A stretch of DNA of 64,000 nt from the NCBI RefSeq assembly GCF_014863405.1, contig NZ_JACZZA010000006.1:186001-250000 (forward strand), read 5' to 3'. Positions 9,539-18,500 of this stretch are shown here, piece after piece. This DNA is from Dyella acidiphila (GTDB taxonomy: Bacteria; Pseudomonadota; Gammaproteobacteria; Xanthomonadales; Rhodanobacteraceae). The notes beneath the pieces were generated by a model, which was not told the origin of the DNA, did no database searches, and saw only the letters and a program-made list of their open reading frames with translations. The position numbers and the translations under genes were made by a program. Position 1 is the stretch's first letter, and each line of letters starts with the position of its first letter.

Positions 9539-11773
9539 ATGTTCAAGTCGCTCGCCGCCGGCTGCCTTGGCGTTTCGATCCTGCTGACCAGCCTCACCGC
9601 TTCCGCCGCGATCGGAATCATTCCCAAGCCTCAGCATATGCAGACAGGCGAGGGCAGCTATACGCTGGATGCCGATACCGGCATCGATGCGCCGAACGAT
9701 GCCCGCGCACGCGAAATCGTCAGTTTTTTGCGCGATGCGGTGCGTGACCAGACCGGCATCCGTCTCTCCGACAGCCCGCATACGCATGGCATCGTGCTGG
9801 CGATCGACCCGTCGGTCAAAGGCGATGAAGCGTATCGTCTGTCGGTGACGTCGCGTGGCGTGATCATCCAGGCGTCGACCGACAAAGGCCTGTTCTGGGG
9901 CGTGCAGACGCTGCGCCAGTTGCTGCCGCTGCAGCACGGCGCACCCGCGTTGCTGCCGGTCGTGCAGATCGATGACGCGCCGGCTTTTGCCTATCGCGGC
10001 TTCATGCTCGACGTGGGCCGGCATTTCTACCCGCTTTCCTTTATCAAGCAGCAGCTCGACCTGTTGAGCTACTACAAGATCAATACCTTCCACTGGCATC
10101 TCACCGAAGACCAGGGTTGGCGCCTGCAGATCAAGCGTTATCCCAAACTCACCAGTGTCGGCGCGTGGCGCACCGAAGCCGATGGCAGCCGCTATGGCGG
10201 TTTCTATACGCAGGCCGAAGCGCGCGAATTGGTCGAATACGCGCGGCAGCGCAATATCACCGTGATTCCGGAGATCGAAATGCCGGGCCACGCCGTGGCC
10301 GCGCTGGCTTCGTATCCGGAGCTTTCCTGCACCAAGAAGCCGATTCCTGTCGCCACCACCTGGGGTGTGTTCAAGGACATCAGCTGTGTCGGCGATCCGA
10401 ATACCTTCGTCTTCTTCGAGCATGTGCTGGACGAGGTGATGACGATTTTCCCGTCGCCGTGGATACATATCGGCGGCGACGAAACGCCCAAGGACCGCTG
10501 GAAGGATTGCGCTTCCTGCCAGGCCTTGATGCACGCGCAGGGTCTGCAGGATGAGGATGGCCTGCAAAGCTATTTCATCCGCAAGATCCAGGCGTACCTG
10601 GCCAGCAAGGGCAAGACCCTGGTCGGCTGGGACGAGATCCTCGAAGGCGGCGCAGACAAGAATGCCATCGTCGAGGTCTGGCGCATGTGGGAAGGTCATG
10701 ACGAAGCGCGCAAGGCGCTGGCCAACGGCAACCGCATCATCGTGGCCGGCTCGTTCTACCTGGACGCGCCATCGGACCGCCTGACGCTGAAGAACGTGTA
10801 TCAGGCCAATATCGCCGGTAGTAGCGACGATCCCATCTATGCCGCGCACCGCGCGCAGATTCTCGGCGGCGAAGCGCCGTTGTGGAGCGAGCGCGCCAAT
10901 CCGTTCAACGCCGAATCCAAGATCTATCCGCGCATGTTGGCGCTGGCCGAAAGCCTGTGGACCAATCCGGCGCACGACGATGCCAGCTTCGCCGATTTCG
11001 ATCGTCGCCTGCAGGTGCAATATCCGTGGCTGGATGCACAACATGTGGCGTATGGCGCGGAAGACCATGCGGTAGTGCAGTACACGCTGGACGCGAACGC
11101 GCAGGGCGGCGGCTGGCAGTTGCACGCCAAGCGCGGCTTCGACGATGTGCAGAACCATTACACCGTCGACGGCTCCGAGCCGACCGCGCAGTCGCCCACG
11201 TTTGACGATGCGGTCGACATCAAGCAGGCGGGCACGGTCAAAGTGGTGCCATTCCGTCATGGCCTGCGTTACGACAACCCGATCAGTTTTACGCTGGTCG
11301 ACAATCTCGCCAACGGTCATCCCATGACGTTCGCCCAGCCCGCGTCCAAGGACTATGCGTCCGGCGAGGTGCTGACCGACGGCGTGCTCGGCAGCGACGA
11401 TTTCCACGACGGCCGCTGGGCCGGCTGGTACGACAGCGATCTGAGCGCGACCATCGACCTGCAACAGTCGCACAGCCTGCATTCGATCAAGGTCAGGTTC
11501 CTGCTGTCGCCGGAATCCAGGATCGTGCTGCCGCAGCAGGTGACTTTTTCCGTGTCGATGGATGGCCAGCACTGGGACCAGGTCTACGGCGACCGGCTCG
11601 ACCCGGATGTGACTTCGGCACAGCGCCTGCAGTCGGTGGAGTTCAAGTCGGCCAAGCCGGTGACCGCACGCTATATCCGCGTGGAGGCAAGCCGGCCTTC
11701 CACGTTGCCGGTGGCGTTCCCGAACGGCGCCAAGGACATCTGGCTGTTCAGCGACGAGATTCTGGTGCAATAA
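9539..11773 (+). CDS. Exported GH20 beta-N-acetylhexosaminidase with discoidin-like C-terminus
   Basis: A 744-aa secreted beta-N-acetylhexosaminidase releasing terminal GlcNAc or GalNAc. The start chosen is the ATG with GGAG at 9527-9530 (spacing 8), giving the signal peptide MFKSLAAGCLGVS..TASAA. An in-frame ATG at 9515 is less likely. An N-terminal GH20b alpha/beta domain precedes the catalytic barrel. GFMLDVGRHFYP and INTFHWHLTEDQGWRL are hallmark GH20 motifs, and HIGGDETP carries the catalytic Asp314-Glu315 pair of substrate-assisted catalysis. After the barrel there is a short chitobiase-type beta segment and an F5/8 type C (discoidin-like) domain at about 600-742. It matches the N-glycan antenna-trimming step of the locus. 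Confidence 0.94.
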   Translation: MFKSLAAGCLGVSILLTSLTASAAIGIIPKPQHMQTGEGSYTLDADTGIDAPNDARAREIVSFLRDAVRDQTGIRLSDSPHTHGIVLAIDPSVKGDEAYRLSVTSRGVIIQASTDKGLFWGVQTLRQLLPLQHGAPALLPVVQIDDAPAFAYRGFMLDVGRHFYPLSFIKQQLDLLSYYKINTFHWHLTEDQGWRLQIKRYPKLTSVGAWRTEADGSRYGGFYTQAEARELVEYARQRNITVIPEIEMPGHAVAALASYPELSCTKKPIPVATTWGVFKDISCVGDPNTFVFFEHVLDEVMTIFPSPWIHIGGDETPKDRWKDCASCQALMHAQGLQDEDGLQSYFIRKIQAYLASKGKTLVGWDEILEGGADKNAIVEVWRMWEGHDEARKALANGNRIIVAGSFYLDAPSDRLTLKNVYQANIAGSSDDPIYAAHRAQILGGEAPLWSERANPFNAESKIYPRMLALAESLWTNPAHDDASFADFDRRLQVQYPWLDAQHVAYGAEDHAVVQYTLDANAQGGGWQLHAKRGFDDVQNHYTVDGSEPTAQSPTFDDAVDIKQAGTVKVVPFRHGLRYDNPISFTLVDNLANGHPMTFAQPASKDYASGEVLTDGVLGSDDFHDGRWAGWYDSDLSATIDLQQSHSLHSIKVRFLLSPESRIVLPQQVTFSVSMDGQHWDQVYGDRLDPDVTSAQRLQSVEFKSAKPVTARYIRVEASRPSTLPVAFPNGAKDIWLFSDEILVQ

Positions 11774-11782
11774 CGAGATGCG

Positions 11783-11810
11783 CGTCATCCCGGCGAAAGC
11801 TGGGATGACG
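11783..11810. repeat. REP-like palindromic hairpin
   Basis: A 12-bp stem (CGTCATCCCGGC / GCTGGGATGACG, one G-T pair) closes a GAAA tetraloop, 9 nt after the GH20 stop. The CGTCATCCCGGCGAAAGC form is a widespread intergenic REP-type sequence in proteobacteria. It may also work as a weak terminator or 3' mRNA stabiliser. There is no T-tract. Confidence 0.6.
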
Positions 11811-11897
11811 GCGTGATGCATATGGACGCGACGACCGCGCCGGTTTACCCGAGTTTGTTATCCTGCCGGGATCCAGCACGTAACAGGGGCGTTGCGC

Positions 11898-12656
11898 ATG
11901 ACGGAAACACGGCACAGTGCTGCACGCGGCGAGATGATCCGTTTTATCGCCGCCACCGCCATGATGGTGTTGATCGCCCACGCCGTAGCGTACTTCACAC
12001 ATGAATACAGCCATGCTTTTACGGCGTGGCTGCTCGGCTACAAACAGGACCCGTTGGCGCTCAACTACGGCGAGGCAAGTACGGCCAATATTCTGTTTCA
12101 GCAGGATATCGACGAGAACGTCGATTACGATCCGATTTTTGCCGGACAGCATGGCTGGAGCGCGGCCCTGATTGCCTTGGTCGGTCCGGGCGTTGGCAAT
12201 GGTGTGCTGTATTTTGTGTGCCTGTGGCTGTTTCGTGCGGCACTCTCACGGAATCACCGCCGCACGGCGATGTTCCTGTTCTGGCTCGCGCTGATGTGTG
12301 CCGGCAACGTCTGGAGCTATGCGCCGACCCGGGTCATCACCACCCATGCCGATATGGCGCTGGCGGCGAAAGGGCTCGGCATATCGACCTGGTTGCTGTT
12401 TCCATGGGTGACCGCCGCGGCTGTGTGGATCGCCTGGAGTTTTTTCTTTCGCCTGTTCGCGCAGGCCAGGCAAACCCTGTTCCACGAACCGGACCGGCTG
12501 GTGCTGGTTTCCGCGCTGGTCGCCTATTTCTACTTCGGCTTCTTCGGCGGCGGCGGGATCTCCGGTCATTACGGCGCGGTGCCGGCTTTGTTCTCTACCG
12601 TATCGCTGTTGGTATTGCTGCCGCTTTCGTGTCTATTCTGTATTCGAAAGCTTTGA
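11898..12656 (+). CDS. Six-helix membrane protein with intramembrane HExxH motif (M50-like, function unknown)
   Basis: A 252-aa integral membrane protein. The motif HEYSH (residues 35-39) lies in the first hydrophobic segment, with GYKQDPLALNYG directly after it. This resembles the zinc-binding HExxH of site-2-protease (M50) enzymes, which is also placed in an early helix. Five further hydrophobic segments follow, including ALIALVGPGVGNGVLY, whose GPGVGN could stand for the NPxG-like second element. A clear third zinc ligand (an Asp in an LDG motif) was not found. The start is ATG 11898 with AGGGG upstream; an in-frame TTG lies at 11892. It stands alone between the GH20 gene and lysR. Protease function is only a possibility. 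Confidence 0.6.
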   Translation: MTETRHSAARGEMIRFIAATAMMVLIAHAVAYFTHEYSHAFTAWLLGYKQDPLALNYGEASTANILFQQDIDENVDYDPIFAGQHGWSAALIALVGPGVGNGVLYFVCLWLFRAALSRNHRRTAMFLFWLALMCAGNVWSYAPTRVITTHADMALAAKGLGISTWLLFPWVTAAAVWIAWSFFFRLFAQARQTLFHEPDRLVLVSALVAYFYFGFFGGGGISGHYGAVPALFSTVSLLVLLPLSCLFCIRKL

Positions 12657-12694
12657 TCAGTCGCTTCCCGTGATCGGCGAGCCACCTTTTCTTC

Positions 12695-12712
12695 ATCGAT
12701 ATTAGTATCGAT
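12695..12712. promoter_or_regulatory. Inverted repeat upstream of lysR (possible operator)
   Basis: A perfect 7-bp inverted repeat ATCGATA-TTAG-TATCGAT in an AT-rich island, 94 nt before the LysR start. LysR regulators commonly bind interrupted dyads upstream of their own gene, but the half-site lacks the classic T-N11-A spacing, so assignment as an autoregulatory site is tentative. Confidence 0.4.
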
Positions 12713-12805
12713 ATGTAGGTTAGTAGCGCGCCTTTGCGGCAACCACTTTATCGTGCCGGCATCGTGTGCATGATGACCGGTATCTTCGTCCGTGGATGCC
12801 GCACC

Positions 12806-15094
12806 ATGAAATTGCACCACCTGCGCAGCCTCGTCGCGGTGCATGAATCGGGCAGCCTGCAACAGGCGACCAAGCGTCTCTACATCACCCAGCCTGCGCT
12901 GAGCCGGACTTTGCAATCGCTGGAGGAGGAGCTGGGAGTGGCGCTGCTGGTTCGTTCGAGCCAGGGCGCAAGGTTGACGGCCTACGGCCTGCGTCTGGTT
13001 GAACATGCGCGTCATGTGCTTGAGGGCGTGGATCGTGCGCGCCGGGATATCGAGGAAATGAAGGGAATCCCCGCCCGTCACGTCTCGATAGGCATTAGCG
13101 CCATGGCGGCGCTGTCGGTTTCGCTCGAGACGGTGCTGGCGACGTTCCAGCGCCGCTACCCGGACGTGCAACTGGCCGTGCATGAACTCGGTCCGCAGGC
13201 CATGAAGAGCATGCTGCGCGAAGGCGTTTTGGACTTTGCCCTAAGCACGCATCCGCTGGAAACCTCGGGCGATCTGGATGCGATAACGGCCTGCCGCATT
13301 CCCTGGCAGATTTCGGCACGATCGCAGCATCCACTCGCTGGCGCCACTTGCCTGGGCGAGTTGCGCAAGGCCATGTGGCTGACCTCCGACGCCGGTCCGG
13401 ATTCGATTTTCAAGCGATTCTTTTTGCAGCACGGTGTGCAGCCGCCGGAGCGTGTGCTTGAATGCTCTTCGCTCTCCATGGCCATCGGCGCGGTGCGGCA
13501 GCTGGATGCGTTGATCATGGCGCCGGCATGGAGCAGCTGTGTCGCCGACTGGCTGGACGGCAGGCTGCAAGCCTTGTCGATCGGCCAGCCGTTGCCGGAC
13601 TGGCCGTTGTGGCTGATCAGCCTCGATCGATCGCTGCTGTCGTCTACAGCGCGCTTTTTATTCCAGCTGCTGCAAGATTCGCTTATGCGCAGCCACCCGT
13701 GCGCGGCCAACAGCACGGGTGACTGTGCATTCACACCATTATCGCTGGCCTTGCATCGCGCTCATCACGGCCAGGGTCATGGCTTCGACGCCGGTGCGAA
13801 TGGTCGGCTCCGGCACCGGTGCGTAGAGCGGGGAATGATTGACGGGAAGTTTCTCGTCTCGACGCTTGGCCGCGGCAAGCTGCTGCGGATCGTAGCTGCC
13901 GACAAGGAAGTACAGCGATGGCACGCCGGCTGCGATGAACTCCGAATAGTCCTCGCTGGCGGACAGCGGTTCCGGCATGGCCTGCGCCTGATCGCCAAAC
14001 GCTGCCTTGAATACGTCCGCGGTACGCGCGGTGATGGCGGCATCGTTGACCACCGCCTTGTAGTCGACGCCGCCATGCAGATCCACATCCGGCGCCGGTG
14101 CGCCGGACATCGCCGCCTCGGCCTTGGCTGTGCGCGCAATACCGTCGAACAGCTGCTGGCGTACTTCGGGCTCGAAGCTGCGGATGGTGCCGCGCAATAC
14201 CGCCGTATCCGGAATCACATTGCCGGCCTCGCCGGCGCTGATCGCACCGACGGTGATCACGCCGAACGCGCCGGGCGGCTTCTCGCGGCTGATCACCGCT
14301 TGCACATCGACGATGAAGCGCGCCGCCATCATCACCGGATCGATCGATTCCTGCGGCATCGAGCCGTGTGCACCCTTGCCGTGGAAGGTGACCAGCAAGT
14401 CGGCTGCGTTCGAGGTAAAGGTGCCGGGGCGGTAATAGACCCCGAACGGCTTGGGGATGTTGTGCAGGGCGAAGCCGATGTCTGGCTTGGGGAAGCGAGT
14501 GAACAGACCATCGTCGAGCATGGCCTTGGCGCCGCTGACGCCGTCCACCGTGCCTTCTTCCGACGGCTGCGCGATGAACATCAGCGTGCCCTGCCATTGA
14601 TCCTTCATCGCGATCAGGGTTTCGGCGGTGCCGACCCAGCTGGCCATATGGATATCGTGCCCACAGGCGTGGTCAACGTAGGTCTGCTTGCCTTGCCAGG
14701 TTTGCGTGGCGCTGCTGGCGTAGGGCAGTCCGGTTTTTTCCTGCACTGGCAATCCATCCAGTTCGGTGCGAACCAATACGGTGGGGCCCGATCCGTTTTT
14801 ATAGATCGCCACGATGCCGGTCTTGCCGACGTGCTCCGTTACGGTAAAACCGAGTGCGCGCATGCGTTGGGCGAGCAAGAACGCAGTGCGGGTTTCCTGG
14901 AAGCCAAGTTCGGGGTGTTGATGGATGTCCTTGTACAAGGCGTCCAGCTGCGGATAGTTCTTGCCCAGTTCGGCGTCGACGCTGCTGCGAATTGCGACCG
15001 GATCGAACGCGAAGCACGCTGCCGGAACGGCGGCGAGCCCGGCAAGCGTCAATGCAAGGGCGGCGCGGGAATGGCGCATGCTGATATCTCCTGA
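12806..15094 (+). CDS. LysR-family transcriptional regulator with a 3' frame that lacks the expected stop
   Basis: Residues 1-60 form a winged helix-turn-helix of LysR type, beginning MKLHHLRSLVAVHES and including LYITQPALSRTLQSLEEELG. The LysR substrate-binding domain then runs to about residue 300 (near base 13705). A normal LysR gene would stop there. Instead the frame stays open for another ~1.39 kb, through a 9-bp stem-loop (13694-13721) and antisense to nearly the whole convergent M20 gene, ending at 15094. The last ~460 residues have no recognisable domain and read as an antisense shadow. Functionally the regulator is about 12806-13730, with the natural stop probably lost by substitution, frameshift or sequence error (TGA exists in the +1 frame near 13720). 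A start at 12734 is possible but less likely. Confidence 0.7.
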   Translation: MKLHHLRSLVAVHESGSLQQATKRLYITQPALSRTLQSLEEELGVALLVRSSQGARLTAYGLRLVEHARHVLEGVDRARRDIEEMKGIPARHVSIGISAMAALSVSLETVLATFQRRYPDVQLAVHELGPQAMKSMLREGVLDFALSTHPLETSGDLDAITACRIPWQISARSQHPLAGATCLGELRKAMWLTSDAGPDSIFKRFFLQHGVQPPERVLECSSLSMAIGAVRQLDALIMAPAWSSCVADWLDGRLQALSIGQPLPDWPLWLISLDRSLLSSTARFLFQLLQDSLMRSHPCAANSTGDCAFTPLSLALHRAHHGQGHGFDAGANGRLRHRCVERGMIDGKFLVSTLGRGKLLRIVAADKEVQRWHAGCDELRIVLAGGQRFRHGLRLIAKRCLEYVRGTRGDGGIVDHRLVVDAAMQIHIRRRCAGHRRLGLGCARNTVEQLLAYFGLEAADGAAQYRRIRNHIAGLAGADRTDGDHAERAGRLLAADHRLHIDDEARRHHHRIDRFLRHRAVCTLAVEGDQQVGCVRGKGAGAVIDPERLGDVVQGEADVWLGEASEQTIVEHGLGAADAVHRAFFRRLRDEHQRALPLILHRDQGFGGADPAGHMDIVPTGVVNVGLLALPGLRGAAGVGQSGFFLHWQSIQFGANQYGGARSVFIDRHDAGLADVLRYGKTECAHALGEQERSAGFLEAKFGVLMDVLVQGVQLRIVLAQFGVDAAANCDRIEREARCRNGGEPGKRQCKGGAGMAHADIS
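13694..13721. terminator. Stem-loop between convergent lysR and M20 genes
   Basis: A perfect 9-bp stem CACCCGTGC / GCACGGGTG with a 10-nt loop, located where a LysR gene should end and 17 nt past the M20 stop on the other strand. It is placed like a bidirectional terminator but has no T-tract on either strand. Confidence 0.45.
13739..15079 (-). CDS. M20 family amidohydrolase / carboxypeptidase (exported)
   Basis: A 446-aa metal-dependent amidohydrolase of the M20D (IAA-amino-acid hydrolase / N-acyl-amino-acid hydrolase) type. The start at 15079 is preceded by AGGAG (spacing 8) and gives a signal peptide ending PAACFA, so the enzyme is probably periplasmic. Metal-binding motifs are VDHACGHDIHM (His137, Cys139, His141) and the catalytic Glu pair in AQPSEEG (174-175). 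A dimerisation domain follows, and a conserved late His motif region ends the protein. It probably cleaves an N-acyl or peptide amide bond; the substrate is unknown. It converges with lysR, which may or may not regulate it. Genes in the other direction are unrelated. Confidence 0.88.
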   Translation of the reverse strand: MRHSRAALALTLAGLAAVPAACFAFDPVAIRSSVDAELGKNYPQLDALYKDIHQHPELGFQETRTAFLLAQRMRALGFTVTEHVGKTGIVAIYKNGSGPTVLVRTELDGLPVQEKTGLPYASSATQTWQGKQTYVDHACGHDIHMASWVGTAETLIAMKDQWQGTLMFIAQPSEEGTVDGVSGAKAMLDDGLFTRFPKPDIGFALHNIPKPFGVYYRPGTFTSNAADLLVTFHGKGAHGSMPQESIDPVMMAARFIVDVQAVISREKPPGAFGVITVGAISAGEAGNVIPDTAVLRGTIRSFEPEVRQQLFDGIARTAKAEAAMSGAPAPDVDLHGGVDYKAVVNDAAITARTADVFKAAFGDQAQAMPEPLSASEDYSEFIAAGVPSLYFLVGSYDPQQLAAAKRRDEKLPVNHSPLYAPVPEPTIRTGVEAMTLAVMSAMQGQR

Positions 15095-15133
15095 TGATGA
15101 CCGGGTCGTTGCGATCCGCATCGTGGATATCAC

Positions 15134-15598
15134 GCCAGGTTGCCGAGCCTGTAATCGCTTTTAGTCATGGCCATGCGCCGGCGGCATGGCTGCCTGAGTG
15201 AAATTGCCGCGCCGCACTTTCAAATATTCCGGCATTAATACGCGGGAGTATGGGGCGAATTTAAAAAAATATAGATCGAGATAAATAAGAGATTTCGTTT
15301 CCGCCGTGATTTTGCGCCTCGCAAATCCTTGACGGCACATTGACAGTAGCCGGCGTACCTAGCGTAATAAGTGCGACGGCAATCAATGACTCCGCACTTT
15401 TTATGCGATGTACTGGAGCGATTTGTCCGTGATGTAGGGAAGGGGGCAAACAGGGGTTACTGAAATTTTGAAACGGTGCACTTGGGCGTAGCCATGCGTT
15501 CGGGGCCGGTTTTCTGTTGACCAAAATTTTTGTGCTTTCCATGTGGCAAGGCGGGGCCTGCTGCAAAGGTCCGCCGCGTATTCAGACCGGGGGTTGTC
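15134..15598. promoter_or_regulatory. Divergent intergenic region, probable autotransporter promoter
   Basis: 465 nt between the divergent M20 and autotransporter genes. The part at 15255-15300 is AT-rich. A sigma-70-like candidate is TTGACA at 15340-15345 with TAATAA at 15365-15370, but the 19-nt spacer is longer than ideal. If used it leaves a 5' leader of more than 200 nt before the autotransporter ATG. No gene was found in the gap. Confidence 0.35.
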
Positions 15599-18500
15599 AT
15601 GAATAAGCGTGGCTTGCAAGGCATCCGTACCCATCGTCTGGCCAGAGGCATTCTTTTCGCCCTGGCGCCGGCGCTGGCGCTATCGACCGTCAGCCGTACG
15701 GCGTTTGCCCAATGCACGACGGCGAGTCCGGTGGTCACCTGCGCGGCGGGCAGCAATACCAATTCCTACGCCAGCAGCATCAACAATGTGGTGGTGAATG
15801 TGCAGCCCGCCGCGGGCAGCCTTGGCGCCGCGATACTCAGCGTGCCGCCGATCGTGGGCGGCGCGGCGCTGACTTTGAACGGCAATGGCATCACGCTCAA
15901 TAACCAGGGCGATATCGATCCGGTCGTCAATGGCGGCCTCAGCCTGGCGGCATCGGGCGCGGTCCTGGGCAATAGCGCCACCAACAACATCACGATCAAC
16001 AACGAGAGCGGCGGCATCCTCAACGGCCTGGTCAATATCGCCTCGATTTTCGGCTACGGCGGTCAGGCCCTGGTGGTGCAGAACGGCAACGGCGGCACGA
16101 CCTCCGTACAAAACGCCGGCAACATCGGCATGTCGATTTTCGGCGTCGGTACCTTCACCACGGCGGACGCGCCAGCCATCGTCAGCTATGGCGGCGGGGC
16201 GATGAGTTTCACCAATACCGGCACGATTACCGGTCGCATCGGTTTTGTCACTCCCAGCGCCACCGGCGCGCAAAACAGCTTTTTGAATGCGGGCACCGTC
16301 AACGGCAGTATCTATCTGGGCAATACGCCGAGCGGTAACCTGTTTACCGCGGTCTCCGGATCCAGCGTCAACGCGGCTGGTGTCGGTACCGCCGGCACCA
16401 TGACCATCGGCGCCACCACGGTGAATTTCTCCGCGGCCGGCAAAGTGGATGCGGGCACCGGCAGCAATAATCAGCTGATCCTGCAGAATTCGGCGCTCGG
16501 CAACGGCTCGGGCACCGGCGGCGCGGTGACCACGATCAGTGCCAGCAATTACCTGGATTTCCAGAACCTCGTCGTTAATAGCGGTACCTGGAATCTGCAA
16601 GGCAACCTGGTCAGCGGCAGTGCCGCGATCAACGACGGCCTGGTCAATTTCAATAGCGCCGGTGTATTCGGCACGCATCTGACGGTGGGCGGCGGTGCGA
16701 TCGAAGCCGCTGTGGCGGGCTTGACCCTGCCCGACACGATTTCGCTCGGCGCAAATTTAACGCTGCAAGGCACCAACTCGTTCGCCTTGAGCGGCACGAT
16801 TTCCGACAATGGCCCGTTTACCGGTTCGCTGACCGTCAATGACGCCTCGCCGGTCACTTTGAGCGGCGCCAATAATTTCACCGGCGGCGTAAGCCTGATG
16901 ACCGGCGGCCTGGTGCTCGGCAGCGCTACTGCATTAGGTTTGGGCAACCTGGTGGTGAGCGGCAGTGCATCGCTCAACACCACGAATGCTTTCAGCATCG
17001 CCAATGCGATCCAGATCAATGGCGGCACGTTGGCGCTGCTCGGCAGCAATCCGATGACCATCGCAGGCGGCCTGTCCGGTGCCGGCAGCATCAGCTGGAA
17101 TGGCGCCGGCACGCTGAGTCTATCCAGCACGGACACCCTCGGCGGCAGTTTTCTGCTCAATAGCGGCACGCTGGCGGTAGGCGCGGGCGGCGTGCTGTCG
17201 GCCACCGGCGCGATCAGTATCGCCGCGGGCAGCACGCTGGATCTTTCGTTGGGCACCAATCAAAGCATCGGTTCGCTGGCCGGCGCGGGCGGCACCATCA
17301 ACCTGGGCGTCAACCAACTTACGCTCAACGGTATAGGCAATACGGCGTTCAACGGTGCCATCACCGGCTTGGGCAACCTGGTGAAGCTCGGTAGCGGTAT
17401 CCAGACCCTGGGCGGTGCCAGTGTGTTCAGTGGCGGCGTGCAGCTGGATGCCGGTGGCCTCTTGCTCGGCAATAACAGTGCGCTGGGTTCGGGCACCCTG
17501 ACGGTGGGCGGCGCGACCACGCTCGATGGCACGGTGGCGCTGACGCTGGGCAATGCCATCATCATCAACGGGCCCGCGAACTCCTTGGATTTCCTCGGTG
17601 GCCAGCAGATCACCTTGAACGGCACCATCGCCGGCACCGGCAGCCTGATCAAGGATGGCGCCTCGGCGCTGATCTTGAACGGCGCCAACAGTTTCAACGG
17701 CCTGAACCTCAGGGCCGGCGAGGTGATCCTGGGCAATAGCCTGGCGCTCGGCACAGCAGCCTTGAGCGTGAACGGCAATGCATCCCTGAAAGGATCGCTG
17801 GCGTTGTCCATCGCCAACAATATCAACCTCGGCGCCGGCAGCGTGCTCACCTTGCCGCTCGACAGCGCGCTGACCTTGAACGGTGCGGTGGGCGGCATCG
17901 GCGGCCTGAATATGTCGGGCTCGTCCACCCTGACCTTGAACGGCCTCACCAACTTCAGCGGCGAGCTGGCCATCAACAGCGGCACGGTGGCGATGGGTTC
18001 GCTGGGCAGCTTGTCGGCCAACGTCGATGCCGGCCTGGCGGCGGGCGGCACGCTGGATCTTTCCGGCGGCGGCAACCAGACCGTCGGCGAATTGTTCGGC
18101 ACCGGCGGCACCGTCAATCTCGGCGCCAACACGCTGACCTTCGGCGACGGCACCGACCAGGACTTCGACGGCTTGATCGAAGGCACGGGTGGATTGACGA
18201 AAGTCGGTAGCGGCGTGGAAACGCTGACCGGCGCCAATATCTTCAGCGGCGGCGTGACGCTGTCGCAGGGCGGCCTGCTGGTCGGCAACAACAGTGCGCT
18301 GGGCACGGGCACGTTGACGGTCAGCGGCACGCTCAATACCAGCTTGGGCAGCATTGCGAATGCGACGCTGGCCAATAACGTGGTGCTCGATACCGGCAGC
18401 GTGCTGCAACTGGTCGGCAGCCAGGCGCTGACGCTCAATGGCGTGATCAGCAACGGCGGCAGCCTGCTGCAGAACGGCAGCGGCACGCTGACCTTGAATG

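Noticed and set aside
9443-11821. A 792-codon minus-strand open frame opposite the GH20 gene
   Set aside because: The GH20 catalytic motifs and signal peptide lie on the other strand. The antisense translation is Arg/His/Ala-rich shadow sequence.
15261-15762. Small minus-strand frames in the M20-autotransporter gap
   Set aside because: Short, without ribosome-binding sites or domain features, and partly overlapping the autotransporter signal peptide region.
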